From Phenylobacterium sp. (GTDB lineage Bacteria > Pseudomonadota > Alphaproteobacteria > Caulobacterales > Caulobacteraceae), in NCBI RefSeq assembly GCF_030679875.1, contig NZ_JAUXSP010000019.1, positions 415,659 through 479,658 of the forward strand: a stretch of 64,000 nucleotides of DNA, given 5' to 3'. A model generated the notes under the pieces. The model worked only from the letters and a program-made list of their open reading frames with translations. It did not search any database and had not been told where the DNA came from. The stretch's first letter is position 1. Every line of letters starts with the position of its first letter. Both the position numbers and the translations under genes were made by a program. Shown here in pieces: positions 20,901 through 30,675 of this stretch.

Positions 20901-21415
20901 TGACCCGGGCGGTGGCCATCAATCTCTACAAGCTGATGGCCTATAAGGACGAGTATGAGGTCGCCCGCCTCTATGCCGATGGCCGCTTCGACGCCTATCG
21001 CAGCCAGAGCTTCCAGGGGGGCAAGGCCAAGGTCTGGCTGGCGCCGCCGATCCTGGGCGCCAAGGATGATCAGGGCCATCCCCGCAAGATCGCCTTTGGC
21101 GGCTGGATGCTGGCGTACGGCTTCCCGGTGCTGGCGAAGCTCAAGGGGCTGCGAGGCACGGCGCTCGACCTGTTCGGCTATTCCGAGGAACGCCGGATGG
21201 AGCGCGGCCTGATCGAGGGCTTTGAGGCCGATCTCGACAAGATCGCCCGTGATCTCACGCCTGAGCGCCTGGCCCTGGCCGTCGAGATCGCCCAGGTCCC
21301 GCAGGACATCCGCGGCTTTGGCCACATCAAGCAGGCCTCGGTGGGCCCGGCGATGGCCAGGCGGGCGGCCCTGTGGGCGCGGTGGGACAAGGCTGACGCG
21401 CAGGTCAGCGCCTGA
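17984..21415 (+). CDS. Indolepyruvate ferredoxin oxidoreductase, fused alpha/gamma subunit type
   Basis: 1143 aa; LSTAGFLSGYRGSPLGGLDQ, cysteine cluster CEGCGDCSKASNC, GVGGTGVTT gamma-domain motif. Confidence 0.93.
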   Translation: MRHTEVTLDDKFLLNEGRVFITGVQALLRVLMDQRRLDEAAGLSTAGFLSGYRGSPLGGLDQQAHRASKHLDAAQVVFKEGLNEDLAATAVWGSQQANLFPGAKYDGVFGMWYGKAPGVDRTGDAFKHANFAGTWAQGGVVAVAGDDHNCKSSTLPSQSEFAFQDFEMPVLSPADVQEVLDYGLMAYAMSRFSGLWVGLIALADTMDSGMTIDVALDRHRFVLPRFDMPAGGLGIRLKDQPMDKERRLRSYKIPAALAFARANRIDRVTLASPRPRLGIACQGQAYKDVIEAFAAMGISPAQAADLGVSIYKIGMPWPLEPTGLRAFAAGLETLMVIEHKRPLIEGQARAALYDLPAQARPRIIGKTDEQGHPLLSDLGALSVAEVALAIADRLPPGPHMDGVYDYLNRVSAAGVAAVSLSSDQQRKPFFCSGCPHNTSTRLPEGSRALAGIGCHYMASFTDPNTDLNSHMGGEGLSWVGAAPFTTEKHVFVNLGDGTYNHSGSLAIRAAVAAQANVTYKLLFNDAVAMTGGQAAESGFTPAQITRQLASEGVARTVIVADDPSRYDGVRDLAPGVEVKPRAELMAVQRTLRDTSGVTVLLYDQVCATEKRRRRKRGKLAAAEQRVMINPLVCEGCGDCSKASNCVSVEPLNTEFGRKRKINQSTCNQDYSCLDGFCPSFITLEGAENPHAARLPALTADSTPLPTFEPSPGVRNIVFTGVGGTGVTTTSSILAMAAHVDGKAASVVDMTGLAQKGGAVFSHVRIGEDETSIVGGRTPAASAHVLIACDVMVAAGADALALYAKDRTVAFGNADLSPTADFVTDRDVRFDSGGMARRIAAAAKAYDETPAHHMAESELGDAIYANMIMLGFAWQKGVIPISSRALYRAIRLNGVAAEQNLQAFEMGRRAAHDPASRGRRDADVATPETLPLPELIAHRTRELAAYQNAAYAMRYQARVEAIAHTEASLGSETLTRAVAINLYKLMAYKDEYEVARLYADGRFDAYRSQSFQGGKAKVWLAPPILGAKDDQGHPRKIAFGGWMLAYGFPVLAKLKGLRGTALDLFGYSEERRMERGLIEGFEADLDKIARDLTPERLALAVEIAQVPQDIRGFGHIKQASVGPAMARRAALWARWDKADAQVSA

Positions 21416-21465
21416 ACGGCGTGAAATCCGTTTCCCTTCGCCCCCTCGCGCGGTAGCCAGAGACC

Positions 21466-22587
21466 ATGGCTGAATTCGATTTCGACGCCCTGGTGGTGGG
21501 AGCTGGCGCCGTGGGCCTGGCCTGTGGTTACGCGCTCGCCCGTCGGGGTCTGACCGTGGCGGTGCTGGAGGCTGACCTGGCCATTGGCCAAGGAGTCTCC
21601 TCGCGCAATTCCGAGGTGATCCACGGGGGGCTCTACTATCCCACCGGCTCACTGAAGGCCCGGCTCTGCGTGCAGGGACGGCGGATGCTCTATCCGTTCC
21701 TGGAAGCCCGCAACGTGGCCTTCGACCGCTGCGGCAAGCTGGTGGTGGCCAATGGGCCGGAGGAGGTCGCCCGGCTCGAACCGATCCTGGCCCAGGCCAA
21801 GACCAACGATGTCGAGGAGATGGCCCTGCTCACCAAGGCCCAGGCCCTCGCGTTGGAGCCGGACCTGTCCTGCGACGCAGCCCTGATCTCGCCCCAGAGC
21901 GGGGTGTTCGACAGCCACGGCTACATGCTGGCCCTGCAGGGTGAGATCGAGGCCGCGGGCGGCGCGGTGGTGGTCTCCACGCCCTTCGAAGGCGCCGAGC
22001 CCATGGTCACCGGCGGCTGGAAGGTGCGGGCCGGCGGGGCCGAGCCGACAACGCTCACTGTGCGTTTGCTGATCACCGCGCCGGGCCTCTCAGCCCAGGC
22101 GGTGGCGGGCCGTATTGAGGGCTTTCCCAAGGCTGAAATCCCCAAGGGCTACTACGGCAAGGGGCGCTACTTCCGCCTGCAGGGCAAGGCGCCCTTCGCC
22201 CGGCTGATCTATCCGCCGCCGATCCCCGGCGCGCTCGGCACCCACTATCGCCGGGACCTGGGCGGGCAGGCGGTGTTTGGCCCGGATCTGATCTTCGTCG
22301 ATGAACTCGACTACAGCGTCGAGCCGGACGCGGCGCAAGCCGTCTACGCCACGGTGCGCAGGTTCTGGCCCGCCCTGCCGGATGAGGCCCTGAGCCCGGA
22401 CTATGCCGGCATCCGCCCCAAGCTGCACGGCCCGGGCGAGCCCCATTCGGACTTCCGGATCGACGGACCTGAGGCCCATGGGGTCGAAGGCCTCGTCACC
22501 CTGTTTGGCATCGAAAGCCCTGGCCTCACCTCTTCCCTGGCGATCGGGGAAGAGGTGGCCAGTCGGTTGGGGCTCGCGCAGGCGTAG
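21466..22587 (+). CDS. NAD(P)/FAD-dependent oxidoreductase (L-2-hydroxyglutarate dehydrogenase/LhgO-like)
   Basis: DALVVGAGAVGLACGYALARRG, SSRNSEVIHGGLYYP, GIRPKL, GIESPGLTSSLAIGE. Confidence 0.85.
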   Translation: MAEFDFDALVVGAGAVGLACGYALARRGLTVAVLEADLAIGQGVSSRNSEVIHGGLYYPTGSLKARLCVQGRRMLYPFLEARNVAFDRCGKLVVANGPEEVARLEPILAQAKTNDVEEMALLTKAQALALEPDLSCDAALISPQSGVFDSHGYMLALQGEIEAAGGAVVVSTPFEGAEPMVTGGWKVRAGGAEPTTLTVRLLITAPGLSAQAVAGRIEGFPKAEIPKGYYGKGRYFRLQGKAPFARLIYPPPIPGALGTHYRRDLGGQAVFGPDLIFVDELDYSVEPDAAQAVYATVRRFWPALPDEALSPDYAGIRPKLHGPGEPHSDFRIDGPEAHGVEGLVTLFGIESPGLTSSLAIGEEVASRLGLAQA

Positions 22588-22624
22588 CCCACGCCCCCCA
22601 TCATCATGCCGGTCTACGTCCTTC

Positions 22625-22646
22625 GAGGCCCGCTCGCGCGGGCCTC
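22625..22646. terminator. Hairpin between convergent genes
   Basis: GAGGCCCGC-TCGC-GCGGGCCTC perfect 9-bp stem. Confidence 0.55.
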
Positions 22647-22657
22647 TCCGTGGGCCC

Positions 22658-23908
22658 TCAGTCCGCCTTTGGAACCAGCTTCAAAATCTTGCCCTGGGCG
22701 CTGTCGGTGGCGAGGTAGATGGCCCCGTCGGGCCCGACCTCGACCTCGCGGATGCGCTCATTGACGTCAGTGGCCAGGCGTTCCTCGCCCGCCACCCGAT
22801 CACCGTCGAGAGTCAAGCGGACCAGATGCTTGTCGCGGAGGGCGCCGACGAACAGGCTGTCCTTCCAGGCCGGGAACAGGTCGCCCTGATAGAAGACCAT
22901 CCCAGACGGGCCGATGACGGGATCCCAGTAATAGACCGGCTGCTCCATGCCCGGCTGAGCTGTCTGGCCCTCGCCGATCGCCTTGCCCGAGTACTCCAGC
23001 CCATAGGCGATGGTCGGCCAGCCATAGTCCTTGCCGGCCTCGATGATGTTGAGCTCATCGCCGCCTCGGGCTCCATGCTCGATCTCCCACAGCTGGCCGG
23101 TGGTGGGATGCAGGGCGGCGGCCTGAATGTTGCGCACGCCGGACGCGAAAATTTCGGGCCGGACCCGGTCGCGACCAACGAACGGGTTGTCCTCAGGGAT
23201 GGAGCCGTCGCGGTTGATGCGGACCACCTTGCCGAGGGCGGAACTCAGGTCCTGGGATTGGACCCGGCCTTCGATGATGGAGCGCTCGCCCAGGGCGATC
23301 AGCAGTCGCCCTTCACGGTCGAACACCAGCCGATTTCCGTAATGCAGGGTCGAGGCCATGGCGGGCGCCTGCCGGAAGATAACCTGGACGCCTTCAATCC
23401 GCGCGCCGGCGGGGTTCTCAACCAGCTGGCCGCGAGCCACGGCGGTGGTGTTGGTCCCGTTCCCGCCAGGCTCGGCATAGCTCCAGTAGATCAGATTGTT
23501 CTGGGCGAACTCAGGGTCGAGAGCCACGTCCAGCAGTCCGCCCTGGCCGCGGGCGTCCACCTCTGGCAGGCCGCTCACCGGAGCCGAGAGCTGACCTTGC
23601 GCGGTGACGATGCGCAGCCGCCCGGGCTTTTCGGTCACCAGCATGCGGCCGTCCGGCAGGAAGGCGATGGCCCAGGGTTTGTCCAGGCCCTCGGCGACAG
23701 TGACGACCTCATAGGCGACATTCGCGGTGACTTCCGGCGCGCGAGTCTGGCCGGGGAAGGCGGGGGTCTGTGACGGGGCGTTCGCGGCCCGAGTCTCCCA
23801 CGGCTGACCAGCCGGCGTGGGGCCGGCCGCAGACTGGGCTGCGCCATCGGTTCCGCCGCAGGCGGCCAGGACCACGGCGAGCGCGGTGGTGAGAAGCAGG
23901 TTTCGCAT
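22658..23908 (-). CDS. PQQ-dependent sugar dehydrogenase (soluble aldose dehydrogenase-like)
   Basis: Lipobox-like [61 protein letters not shown]. Confidence 0.9.
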   Translation of the reverse strand: MRNLLLTTALAVVLAACGGTDGAAQSAAGPTPAGQPWETRAANAPSQTPAFPGQTRAPEVTANVAYEVVTVAEGLDKPWAIAFLPDGRMLVTEKPGRLRIVTAQGQLSAPVSGLPEVDARGQGGLLDVALDPEFAQNNLIYWSYAEPGGNGTNTTAVARGQLVENPAGARIEGVQVIFRQAPAMASTLHYGNRLVFDREGRLLIALGERSIIEGRVQSQDLSSALGKVVRINRDGSIPEDNPFVGRDRVRPEIFASGVRNIQAAALHPTTGQLWEIEHGARGGDELNIIEAGKDYGWPTIAYGLEYSGKAIGEGQTAQPGMEQPVYYWDPVIGPSGMVFYQGDLFPAWKDSLFVGALRDKHLVRLTLDGDRVAGEERLATDVNERIREVEVGPDGAIYLATDSAQGKILKLVPKAD

Positions 23909-23950
23909 GGACGGATCTCCCTATGGTCGAGCTTTGAAGACGCAGACGCC

Positions 23951-25651
23951 TCAGTTCGTTCCCACCACCGCCTCCAGGGCCTCCTGGGGCGTGGCGCCGT
24001 CCACATGTATGAGCGACCAGACCGCAAGGAAGAGCAGGGGCCAGCGTCGCGAGTCGTTTTCATTTAGGAACACGTGCTGGGCCTCATGCGCGCCGATCGC
24101 CACGCCGATGGGGATCACATCGGCGATGCGCTCGGCGATGGCTCGGGCGCGGGGCGCGATCCAGGCCTCCACCGGTACGGTGAACCCCTGTTTGCGGGCC
24201 CAGGGGGCGGCGGCCGGACAGACCCCCTCCAGCCACTTGCGCAGCAGCCACTTGCCGTGGCGCCCGCGCACCTTGAACCGGTCTGGCAGGCTGAAGGCGA
24301 AGTCGGCGACGACGGGATCCAGGAAGGGCGTTCGGCCTTCCAGGCCGTGGGCCATAAGGCAGCGGTCGAGCTTGGTCAGGAGATCATTGGGCAGCCAGGT
24401 GGCGATGTCGGCGTACTGGGCCTGCTGCAGCCGCGTCAGGCCGGCCGGCGGCCGGGCCTGGGCCCGCCAGCGCGCCAACAGCTCAGGATGGACGCCCCTG
24501 GGCTCGGCCGGGCGGCCCCCCAGCCATCCTGGGCGCAAGGCGCGTCGATAGCGGCCATAGCCGCCGAACAGCTCATCGCCCCCCTCGCCAGTGAGGACCA
24601 CGGTCAGGGTCCCCTTGGCCGCCTTGGCCAGCTTGAAGGTGGGCAAGATGGCGTAGTCGGCGGTGGGGTCGTCCAGGGCGGCCGCCACCTGGGGCAACAG
24701 GGTCCAGAAGTCCTCCTCCGTGAAGGTGGTCTCCCGCCAGTCCAGGTTCAGCGCCCGGGCGACCCGCTCGGCCTGGGTCCGCTCGTCCCGGGCGCCAGGC
24801 GCGTCAAAGCCGCAGGTGAAGGCGGTGACCGGCCGGCTGTTGAGCCGGGCCATCAGTGTGGCGATCGCGGCGGAGTCGATCCCGCCGGACAGGAACAGCC
24901 CATAGGGCACGTCGGCGCGCTGATGGACCCGCACGCTGTCTTCCAGCACCCCGTCGAGCTGCTTCAGCAGGGCGGCTTCGCTAGCGCCACGGCGGCGCGG
25001 GGGCGGCGAGGGCAGGGCGGGGCGGACCGCGTAGGGAACAAGTCGACCGTCCACCACCTCGATGATGGCGCCGGGCGCCACGCGGCGAGCGCCATAAAGG
25101 GCGGTCTCTTCGCCTAGGGTGTAGCTGAAGGCCAGCATCTCCCGGGCGCCATTGGTGGTGATGGCGGGCGGCGCGAGGCCCGCCTTGACGAAGGCCCCGG
25201 CCTCCGAGGCGAAGGCCAGCCCGGTCTCCAGCTCCATCACATAGAGGGGTTTGATGCCGAAGGGGTCGCGGACCAGCCAGGTGCGGCCGTCAGGCCCGAT
25301 CAGGCAGAAGGCGTACATGCCCCGCAGGCGCTGAAAGGCGGCCGGGCCCTCCTGGGCGTAGAGGTGCAACAGGGGTTCAAAGTCCGAGCCGGTCGACAGC
25401 GCGTCTTCCAGGCCGAACTCCTGGGCCAGCTCCAGATAGTTGTAGATCTCGCCATTGCCGATCACGACGCCGCCGGCCGCATGCAGTGGCTGCCAGCCGC
25501 CCTCCAGGTCGATGATCGACAGTCGCGCATGGGCCAGCGAGCGTCCCGGCGTCTCCTCCACGCGGATTCCGTCGGGACCCCGGTGGGTCATGGCCTCGAT
25601 CAGCGGGCGGGCGGACATCTCGCCGTCCAGGATCCCGGCGATGCCGCACAT
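23951..25651 (-). CDS. Asparagine synthase (glutamine-hydrolyzing)
   Basis: MCGIAGI catalytic Cys2, MTHRGPDG, FLSGGIDSAAIATLMA, TGEGGDELFGGYGRY. Confidence 0.92.
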   Translation of the reverse strand: MCGIAGILDGEMSARPLIEAMTHRGPDGIRVEETPGRSLAHARLSIIDLEGGWQPLHAAGGVVIGNGEIYNYLELAQEFGLEDALSTGSDFEPLLHLYAQEGPAAFQRLRGMYAFCLIGPDGRTWLVRDPFGIKPLYVMELETGLAFASEAGAFVKAGLAPPAITTNGAREMLAFSYTLGEETALYGARRVAPGAIIEVVDGRLVPYAVRPALPSPPPRRRGASEAALLKQLDGVLEDSVRVHQRADVPYGLFLSGGIDSAAIATLMARLNSRPVTAFTCGFDAPGARDERTQAERVARALNLDWRETTFTEEDFWTLLPQVAAALDDPTADYAILPTFKLAKAAKGTLTVVLTGEGGDELFGGYGRYRRALRPGWLGGRPAEPRGVHPELLARWRAQARPPAGLTRLQQAQYADIATWLPNDLLTKLDRCLMAHGLEGRTPFLDPVVADFAFSLPDRFKVRGRHGKWLLRKWLEGVCPAAAPWARKQGFTVPVEAWIAPRARAIAERIADVIPIGVAIGAHEAQHVFLNENDSRRWPLLFLAVWSLIHVDGATPQEALEAVVGTN

Positions 25652-26679
25652 CAGCCAGCCCCGTAGCGGGCGAAGAGGTCACGCCACTGGGCGACCACCG
25701 CACCTTGCGAGAAATCGGCCTCCACGCGATCAAGCCCGTTCTGCGCCAGGCGGATGCGCAGCATGGGGTCGTCCAGCAGCCGGCGGACGGCCGTAGCCAA
25801 GGCCTCGGGGTCGTCGATGGGGACCAGCAGGCCATCCTCGCCCTCGCGGATCAGGGCGCCAGGACCCTGACTGGCGGCCGCAGCCACCGGCAGCCCGTGC
25901 GCCCAGGCCTGGATCACCACATTGCCCAGAGGTTCGAACCGCGAGGGAAAGACGCAGACATCGGCCGCCCGGTAGAGCGCTGAGGGGTCGTTGCGCCAGC
26001 CGAGGAACCGCACCCGGGACGACACCCCCAGGGCCACGGCGAGCGCCTTCAACCGCGCCTCTTCCGGGCCCGTGCCGGCGATCCACAGATAGGCGTCGGG
26101 CAGGCGGGTGAGCGCGTTCAGCGTGACGTCATGGGCCTTGGCCTCGTGCAGCCGGCCCATGGCCAGCAGCAGGGGGGCGTCAGCCGGGGTGTCGAGGATG
26201 GCCCGGTCAGCGGGCGCGGCCTCGGCCGGCGCCTGGGCGAAGTTGGGGATATAGGCGACCTGGCCCGCCGGCCAGCCCTGGCCCACCACCCACTCGGCGA
26301 TGTCCTCGGTATTGGCCACCAGGAAGTCGAAGCCGGCATAGTATTTCAGATTGTAGTAGCCCCCCAGACGACCGATCCGCGCCCAAGGTCCCTTGGGCGT
26401 GTGCCTTGCCGCACGGTTCATCCAGGCCATGGCCACCGTGACGCTCTGCGTGCGCGCAAAGCCCGCCACTCTGCGCCGGGTCATCAGGTCCAGCGGACCG
26501 CCAAAACCGAACCGCTCCACCGCCACGCCGGCCGCGCTCAGCGCCTGCTCCCGAACGGGGTGGGGACGCAGGGCCGCGGCCTGCGCGACCCCGTCGCCAG
26601 CCAGCGCGAGGACCAGGTCGACGAAATAGGTCTCCGCCCCGCCTTCGCCGGCCGTTCCCAGAAGATGAAGCACGCTCAT
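25651..26679 (-). CDS. Glycosyltransferase family 4 (group 1)
   Basis: LLAMGRLHEAKAHDVTLNAL, VRFLGWRNDPSALYRAADVCVFPSRFEPLGNVVIQAWAHGLPV. Confidence 0.88.
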   Translation of the reverse strand: MSVLHLLGTAGEGGAETYFVDLVLALAGDGVAQAAALRPHPVREQALSAAGVAVERFGFGGPLDLMTRRRVAGFARTQSVTVAMAWMNRAARHTPKGPWARIGRLGGYYNLKYYAGFDFLVANTEDIAEWVVGQGWPAGQVAYIPNFAQAPAEAAPADRAILDTPADAPLLLAMGRLHEAKAHDVTLNALTRLPDAYLWIAGTGPEEARLKALAVALGVSSRVRFLGWRNDPSALYRAADVCVFPSRFEPLGNVVIQAWAHGLPVAAAASQGPGALIREGEDGLLVPIDDPEALATAVRRLLDDPMLRIRLAQNGLDRVEADFSQGAVVAQWRDLFARYGAG

Positions 26680-26783
26680 GCGGGCGCGAACCTAGCCTCG
26701 CTTTGAGCTGCGCCCAAGCCGCTTGATGCGTCGATCCGAAATCCCTATAACCCGCGCCTCGCGCGTCAGCGGCGCGAACCCAT

Positions 26784-26860
26784 GGCTGGGTAGCTCAGCT
26801 GGTTAGAGCGGTGGATTCATAACCCACAGGTCGGCGGTTCGAGCCCGCCCCCAGCTACCA
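26784..26860 (+). tRNA. tRNA with CAT anticodon (tRNA-Met, probably elongator)
   Basis: GGCTGGGTAGCTCAGCTGGTTAGAGCGGTGGATTCATAACCCACAGGTCGGCGGTTCGAGCCCGCCCCCAGCTACCA folds as a cloverleaf with anticodon loop TTCATAA and encoded CCA. Confidence 0.95.
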
Positions 26861-27068
26861 TGGCTTCCCGGCCGCGACAGGGGCCTTCCAGAGCGCGGAC
26901 TTTGTGAAGATCTAAGGCGGGTGGTGGTCAGCTGGTGCTCGCAAGGCGCCTAGGGCAGGCTCTAGCGATCTCCGAGCCACCACGGCTTCCCCTGGCAAGC
27001 ACAGAGCCCCCTTGCAATTCCCGGCGTCAGAAGGCCCCTTGCGGCCTCGTTCGCGACGGAGGCCTGCG

Positions 27069-27542
27069 ATGGCGAGGAATGTGTATGACGCGCCGGTCAA
27101 GAAGGGGCGCGGCTTCGCCATGCTGGCCGTCGTCGGCGTGGCTGCTGTGGTGCTGATTGGCGGCGTTCTCGCGGCCTTGGGCCAGCAGCGCACCGCTGCG
27201 GCCGAACGCTGGACGCCACAGGGACCGGAATGTCCGGTCTGGGAGGGCGCCCTGCCGGTTTCCAAGAGCCGTCCCGACCTGTTGAGCTTCGACTATGCGG
27301 GGGTGACGCTCGGCCGGTGGTTTGGTCACGCCAACTGCGTGGAGCTGTACAAGACCGCCCTGCCCGGCGGCGGGGTCTATCAGGCCTGCCACTTCACCGG
27401 CCCGGACTTCGTGCGGGTCAAGGTGGGCGAACAGGAGACCACCTATCGCCCTGGCGTAGGCAAGCCGACCATCGTCACCATTCGCGATGGCGTAGCCACC
27501 TGCGCCACCGATCCCAGGGCGGCGGCGCCGGCCAAGCCTTAA
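27069..27542 (+). CDS. Hypothetical single-pass membrane/periplasmic protein
   Basis: MARNVYDAPVKKGRGFAMLAVVGVAAVVLIGGVLAALGQQ..., one N-terminal TM; start inside ORF 27012..27542. Confidence 0.6.
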   Translation: MARNVYDAPVKKGRGFAMLAVVGVAAVVLIGGVLAALGQQRTAAAERWTPQGPECPVWEGALPVSKSRPDLLSFDYAGVTLGRWFGHANCVELYKTALPGGGVYQACHFTGPDFVRVKVGEQETTYRPGVGKPTIVTIRDGVATCATDPRAAAPAKP

Positions 27543-27695
27543 GGGCCCCACGCCGGCGGGACCTTCCCGCAAGAGGCTTGGCTCCGGCCCTGCGCAAACT
27601 CTATATTCGAAGCCATAAGGGGCGGGCGTCGCGGTCAGCGACGTCCGCCCAACGGCTATATTGCTGATGCATAAGAATATTCCGGGGATGCGACC

Positions 27696-29513
27696 ATGGG
27701 CTCTGAAACATCGACGGGTTCGGCCGGTCGGGCAGTCGACAAGCAGGCCCTGCTCGCCAAGTACGTCGCCGAGCGGGACAAGCGCCTGCGGGCCGACGGC
27801 AACGATCAGTACATCCGGCTGAGCGGCCGCTTCGCCGACTATCTCGATGATCCCTACACCCCGCGGGTGGAGCGCGAGCCCAAGACCGATCACGTCACCT
27901 TCGCCTTCATCGGCGGCGGGTTTGCGGGCCTGGTGACCGGCGCGCGGCTGGTGGAGGCCGGCGTCACCGACGTGCGGATTATCGAGAAGGGCGGCGACTT
28001 CGGCGGCACCTGGTACTGGAACCGCTATCCCGGCGCCCAGTGCGATACGGCCTCGATGATCTACATGCCGCTGCTCGAAGAAACCGGGCACATGCCGAGC
28101 GAGAAGTACGCTCATGCGCCCGAAATCCTTGAGCAGTGCCAGCGGATCGGCCGCCAGTATGGCCTCTATGACAATGCGCTGTTCCATACCGAGGTCGAGG
28201 ACCTGTCCTGGGACGAGGGCGAAAGCCGCTGGCTGATCCGCACCAACCGCGGCGACGCCTTCACCGCCAGCTTCATTGGTCTCGGCACCGGCCCGCTGCA
28301 TGTGCCCAAGCTGCCGGGCATTCCGGGCATCGAGGATTTCAAAGGCCATTCCTTCCACACCAGCCGGTGGGACTATGACTATACCGGCGGCGATCCCCGC
28401 GGCGGGCTGATGGACAAGCTGGCCGACAAGCGGGTGGCGATCATCGGCACCGGCGCCACCTCGGTACAGGTCGTGCCGCACCTCGCCCGGGCCTGCCAGA
28501 GCCTCTATGTGGTGCAGCGGACCCCGTCTTCGGTGGATGTTCGGGCCAATGCGCCGATTGATCCCGACTGGTTCAAGACCGTGGCCGAACCCGGCTGGCA
28601 GCAGCGCTGGCTGGAGAACTTCACCGCCAACCAGGGCGGGAGCCTGGCCGAAGTGGACCTGGTGATGGACGGCTGGACCGACCTGTCCCGCCGGATCCGC
28701 AGCAGGATCAATGAACTGCCGCCGGAAGAGCGGACCCCGTTCAAGATGCTGGCGGCCTTCGAAGACTCTGATTTCGAGAAGATGGAGGAGATCCGCGGTC
28801 GGGTGGATGCCATCGTGTCGGACACCGAGACCGCCCAGAAGCTCAAGGCCTGGTACCGCCAGCTCTGCAAGCGCCCCTGCTTCCACGACGCCTATCTGCA
28901 GGCCTTCAACACCCCCGGCACGGAGTTGATCGACACTGACGGCAAGGGCGTGGAGGCGATCACGGCCAAGGGCTTCGTGGTCGGCGGCGTCGAGTATGAG
29001 GTCGACTGCATCATCTACGCCTCGGGCTTTGAGGTGGGTACGCCCTTCGAGCAGCGGGCGGGGTTCGACCTCACCGGCCGTGGCGGGCTGAAACTGTCGG
29101 ACGCCTGGGGCGAGGGGATGAAGAGCCTGCACGGAATCCATGTGCATGACTTCCCCAACGCCTTCTTCGTCCAGCCGACCCAGGGCGCCAACCTGATCTC
29201 CAACATCCCGCACAATCTGACGGAGTCAGGCCGCACCATCGCCATGACCGTCCGCCACGCCCTCGACCGGGGCGCCAAGGAGGTGGAGGTGACGGCGCAG
29301 GCGCAGGAGGCCTGGGTCAGTCTGCTGCTGACGGGCATGGGTCGGATGCTGGGCGCGCCCGACTGCACGCCGGGCTACTACAACAATGAGGGCCAGGACC
29401 CGGGCCCCGCGGCGCAGCTCAATGTCGGCTATCCCCAGGGCGCCAGCGCCTACTTCAAGTACATCGATGGCTGGCGCCGCTCTGGCGCCTTCGAGGGTCT
29501 GGCCTTCCGCTGA
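27696..29513 (+). CDS. Flavin-containing (Baeyer-Villiger type) monooxygenase
   Basis: FIGGGFAGLVTGARL Rossmann motif; BVMO fingerprint FKGHSFHTSRW; second Rossmann VAIIGTGATSVQVVPHLA. Confidence 0.9.
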   Translation: MGSETSTGSAGRAVDKQALLAKYVAERDKRLRADGNDQYIRLSGRFADYLDDPYTPRVEREPKTDHVTFAFIGGGFAGLVTGARLVEAGVTDVRIIEKGGDFGGTWYWNRYPGAQCDTASMIYMPLLEETGHMPSEKYAHAPEILEQCQRIGRQYGLYDNALFHTEVEDLSWDEGESRWLIRTNRGDAFTASFIGLGTGPLHVPKLPGIPGIEDFKGHSFHTSRWDYDYTGGDPRGGLMDKLADKRVAIIGTGATSVQVVPHLARACQSLYVVQRTPSSVDVRANAPIDPDWFKTVAEPGWQQRWLENFTANQGGSLAEVDLVMDGWTDLSRRIRSRINELPPEERTPFKMLAAFEDSDFEKMEEIRGRVDAIVSDTETAQKLKAWYRQLCKRPCFHDAYLQAFNTPGTELIDTDGKGVEAITAKGFVVGGVEYEVDCIIYASGFEVGTPFEQRAGFDLTGRGGLKLSDAWGEGMKSLHGIHVHDFPNAFFVQPTQGANLISNIPHNLTESGRTIAMTVRHALDRGAKEVEVTAQAQEAWVSLLLTGMGRMLGAPDCTPGYYNNEGQDPGPAAQLNVGYPQGASAYFKYIDGWRRSGAFEGLAFR

Positions 29514-29515
29514 GT

Positions 29516-30556
29516 TCAGAGCTCGAGCCGATAGGTCCGCTTGGCGGTGTCGTGGAACAGGGCCGCCTTCTCGTCGTCTGAGGCCCCGGCCGCCAGCCGC
29601 TTGAAGGCGTTCCAGAGCGTGGCGTAGTCGCAGGTCCCCGCATCGACGGGGAAGTTGCTCTCGAACATGCAGCGCGTCGCGCCAAAGGCCTCCACGGCGG
29701 TCTCCACATAGGGCCGCCACTCCTGGGCCAGCACCTCCGACGTCGCTGGGGGATCAGCCAGGAAGCTGTCAAAGCCTGCGAATGGCATGGCCAGCCCGCC
29801 GATCTTGCAGACCACATTGGGACGCTCGGCCAGGGCCAGGATGCTGTCGCGCCAAGGTCCGAACCGCGCCTGACGCTGGCCCCGATGGGCGCCGATCCCA
29901 AGCGGCGTACCCAGATGGTCAAGGATGATCGTCGTCTCAGGGAAGGCGCTCGCCAGATCGATCAGGTCGGGCAGCTGAGGCTCCAGCAGCCAGGCGTCGA
30001 AGGACAGGCCGTGGCCGGCGAGGTGGCCAAAGCCCGCGCGGAAGGCGTCGCTGCGGTAGAGGCCCGGCGGCGTGCGGGCCAGGGGGCCCAAAACCGCGGG
30101 GTCGGCATCGTGGGAGGCGCTCTGTCTCACACCACGGAACCGTCCGCCGCCGGCGGCCAGATGCGCCTCCAGCACCGGGGCGGCCGCGTCCCCCAGGGTC
30201 AGGTCCGCGTGGCCCACAATGCCGGCGCAGGCCCTGGCCTCCCCATAGAGGCCACTGGCGCTCATGGCGGCGACCCCATTGACGAATTCGGTCTCGCCGA
30301 CGGGGGCGAACGCCGCCGGGACGCCAGCCCGGTACATGGCTCCGCATTCGATGAAGACGGTGCCCCGCACATTGTGGCCCGCCCCCAAGTCGGCGAGCAG
30401 TTGGTCAAGCAGATAGAGGGGTGAGCGGCGGAGCAGGGCCTCAAACCCGTGGCGGGGCGGCGGCGCGTCCGGCCCGAACCGCCCGCGCATGTCCCAAAGA
30501 TGGTGATGCGGATCAAGGATCGGCAGGTCGGGCTCGAGAATGGCTTCTTGGGTCAT
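29516..30556 (-). CDS. Amidohydrolase family metal-dependent hydrolase (TIM-barrel)
   Basis: LPILDPHHHLWD, GVRQSASHD, TIILDHLGTPLG, MFESNFPVD. Confidence 0.9.
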   Translation of the reverse strand: MTQEAILEPDLPILDPHHHLWDMRGRFGPDAPPPRHGFEALLRRSPLYLLDQLLADLGAGHNVRGTVFIECGAMYRAGVPAAFAPVGETEFVNGVAAMSASGLYGEARACAGIVGHADLTLGDAAAPVLEAHLAAGGGRFRGVRQSASHDADPAVLGPLARTPPGLYRSDAFRAGFGHLAGHGLSFDAWLLEPQLPDLIDLASAFPETTIILDHLGTPLGIGAHRGQRQARFGPWRDSILALAERPNVVCKIGGLAMPFAGFDSFLADPPATSEVLAQEWRPYVETAVEAFGATRCMFESNFPVDAGTCDYATLWNAFKRLAAGASDDEKAALFHDTAKRTYRLEL

Positions 30557-30675
30557 CGCGGTCTCCTGCCTGCAGCATAGGCTCAGAGCCCAATTTGTCG
30601 CGGCTGTCGGAAATCAAATCGTAGGTATTCGGATGCCACTGTTCGGCTAGCTGAGCAGAACGCCGAGGCCAGGAC

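Noticed and set aside
19901-21652. 583-aa minus-strand ORF
   Set aside because: Antisense of the IOR gene; low-complexity Arg/Gly/His-rich translation with no domain signal.
26784-27000. Genomic island insertion at the tRNA-Met 3' end
   Set aside because: No integrase gene and no duplicated tRNA 3' end seen downstream in the window.
27027-29213. 728-aa minus-strand ORF
   Set aside because: Antisense shadow of the Baeyer-Villiger monooxygenase gene.
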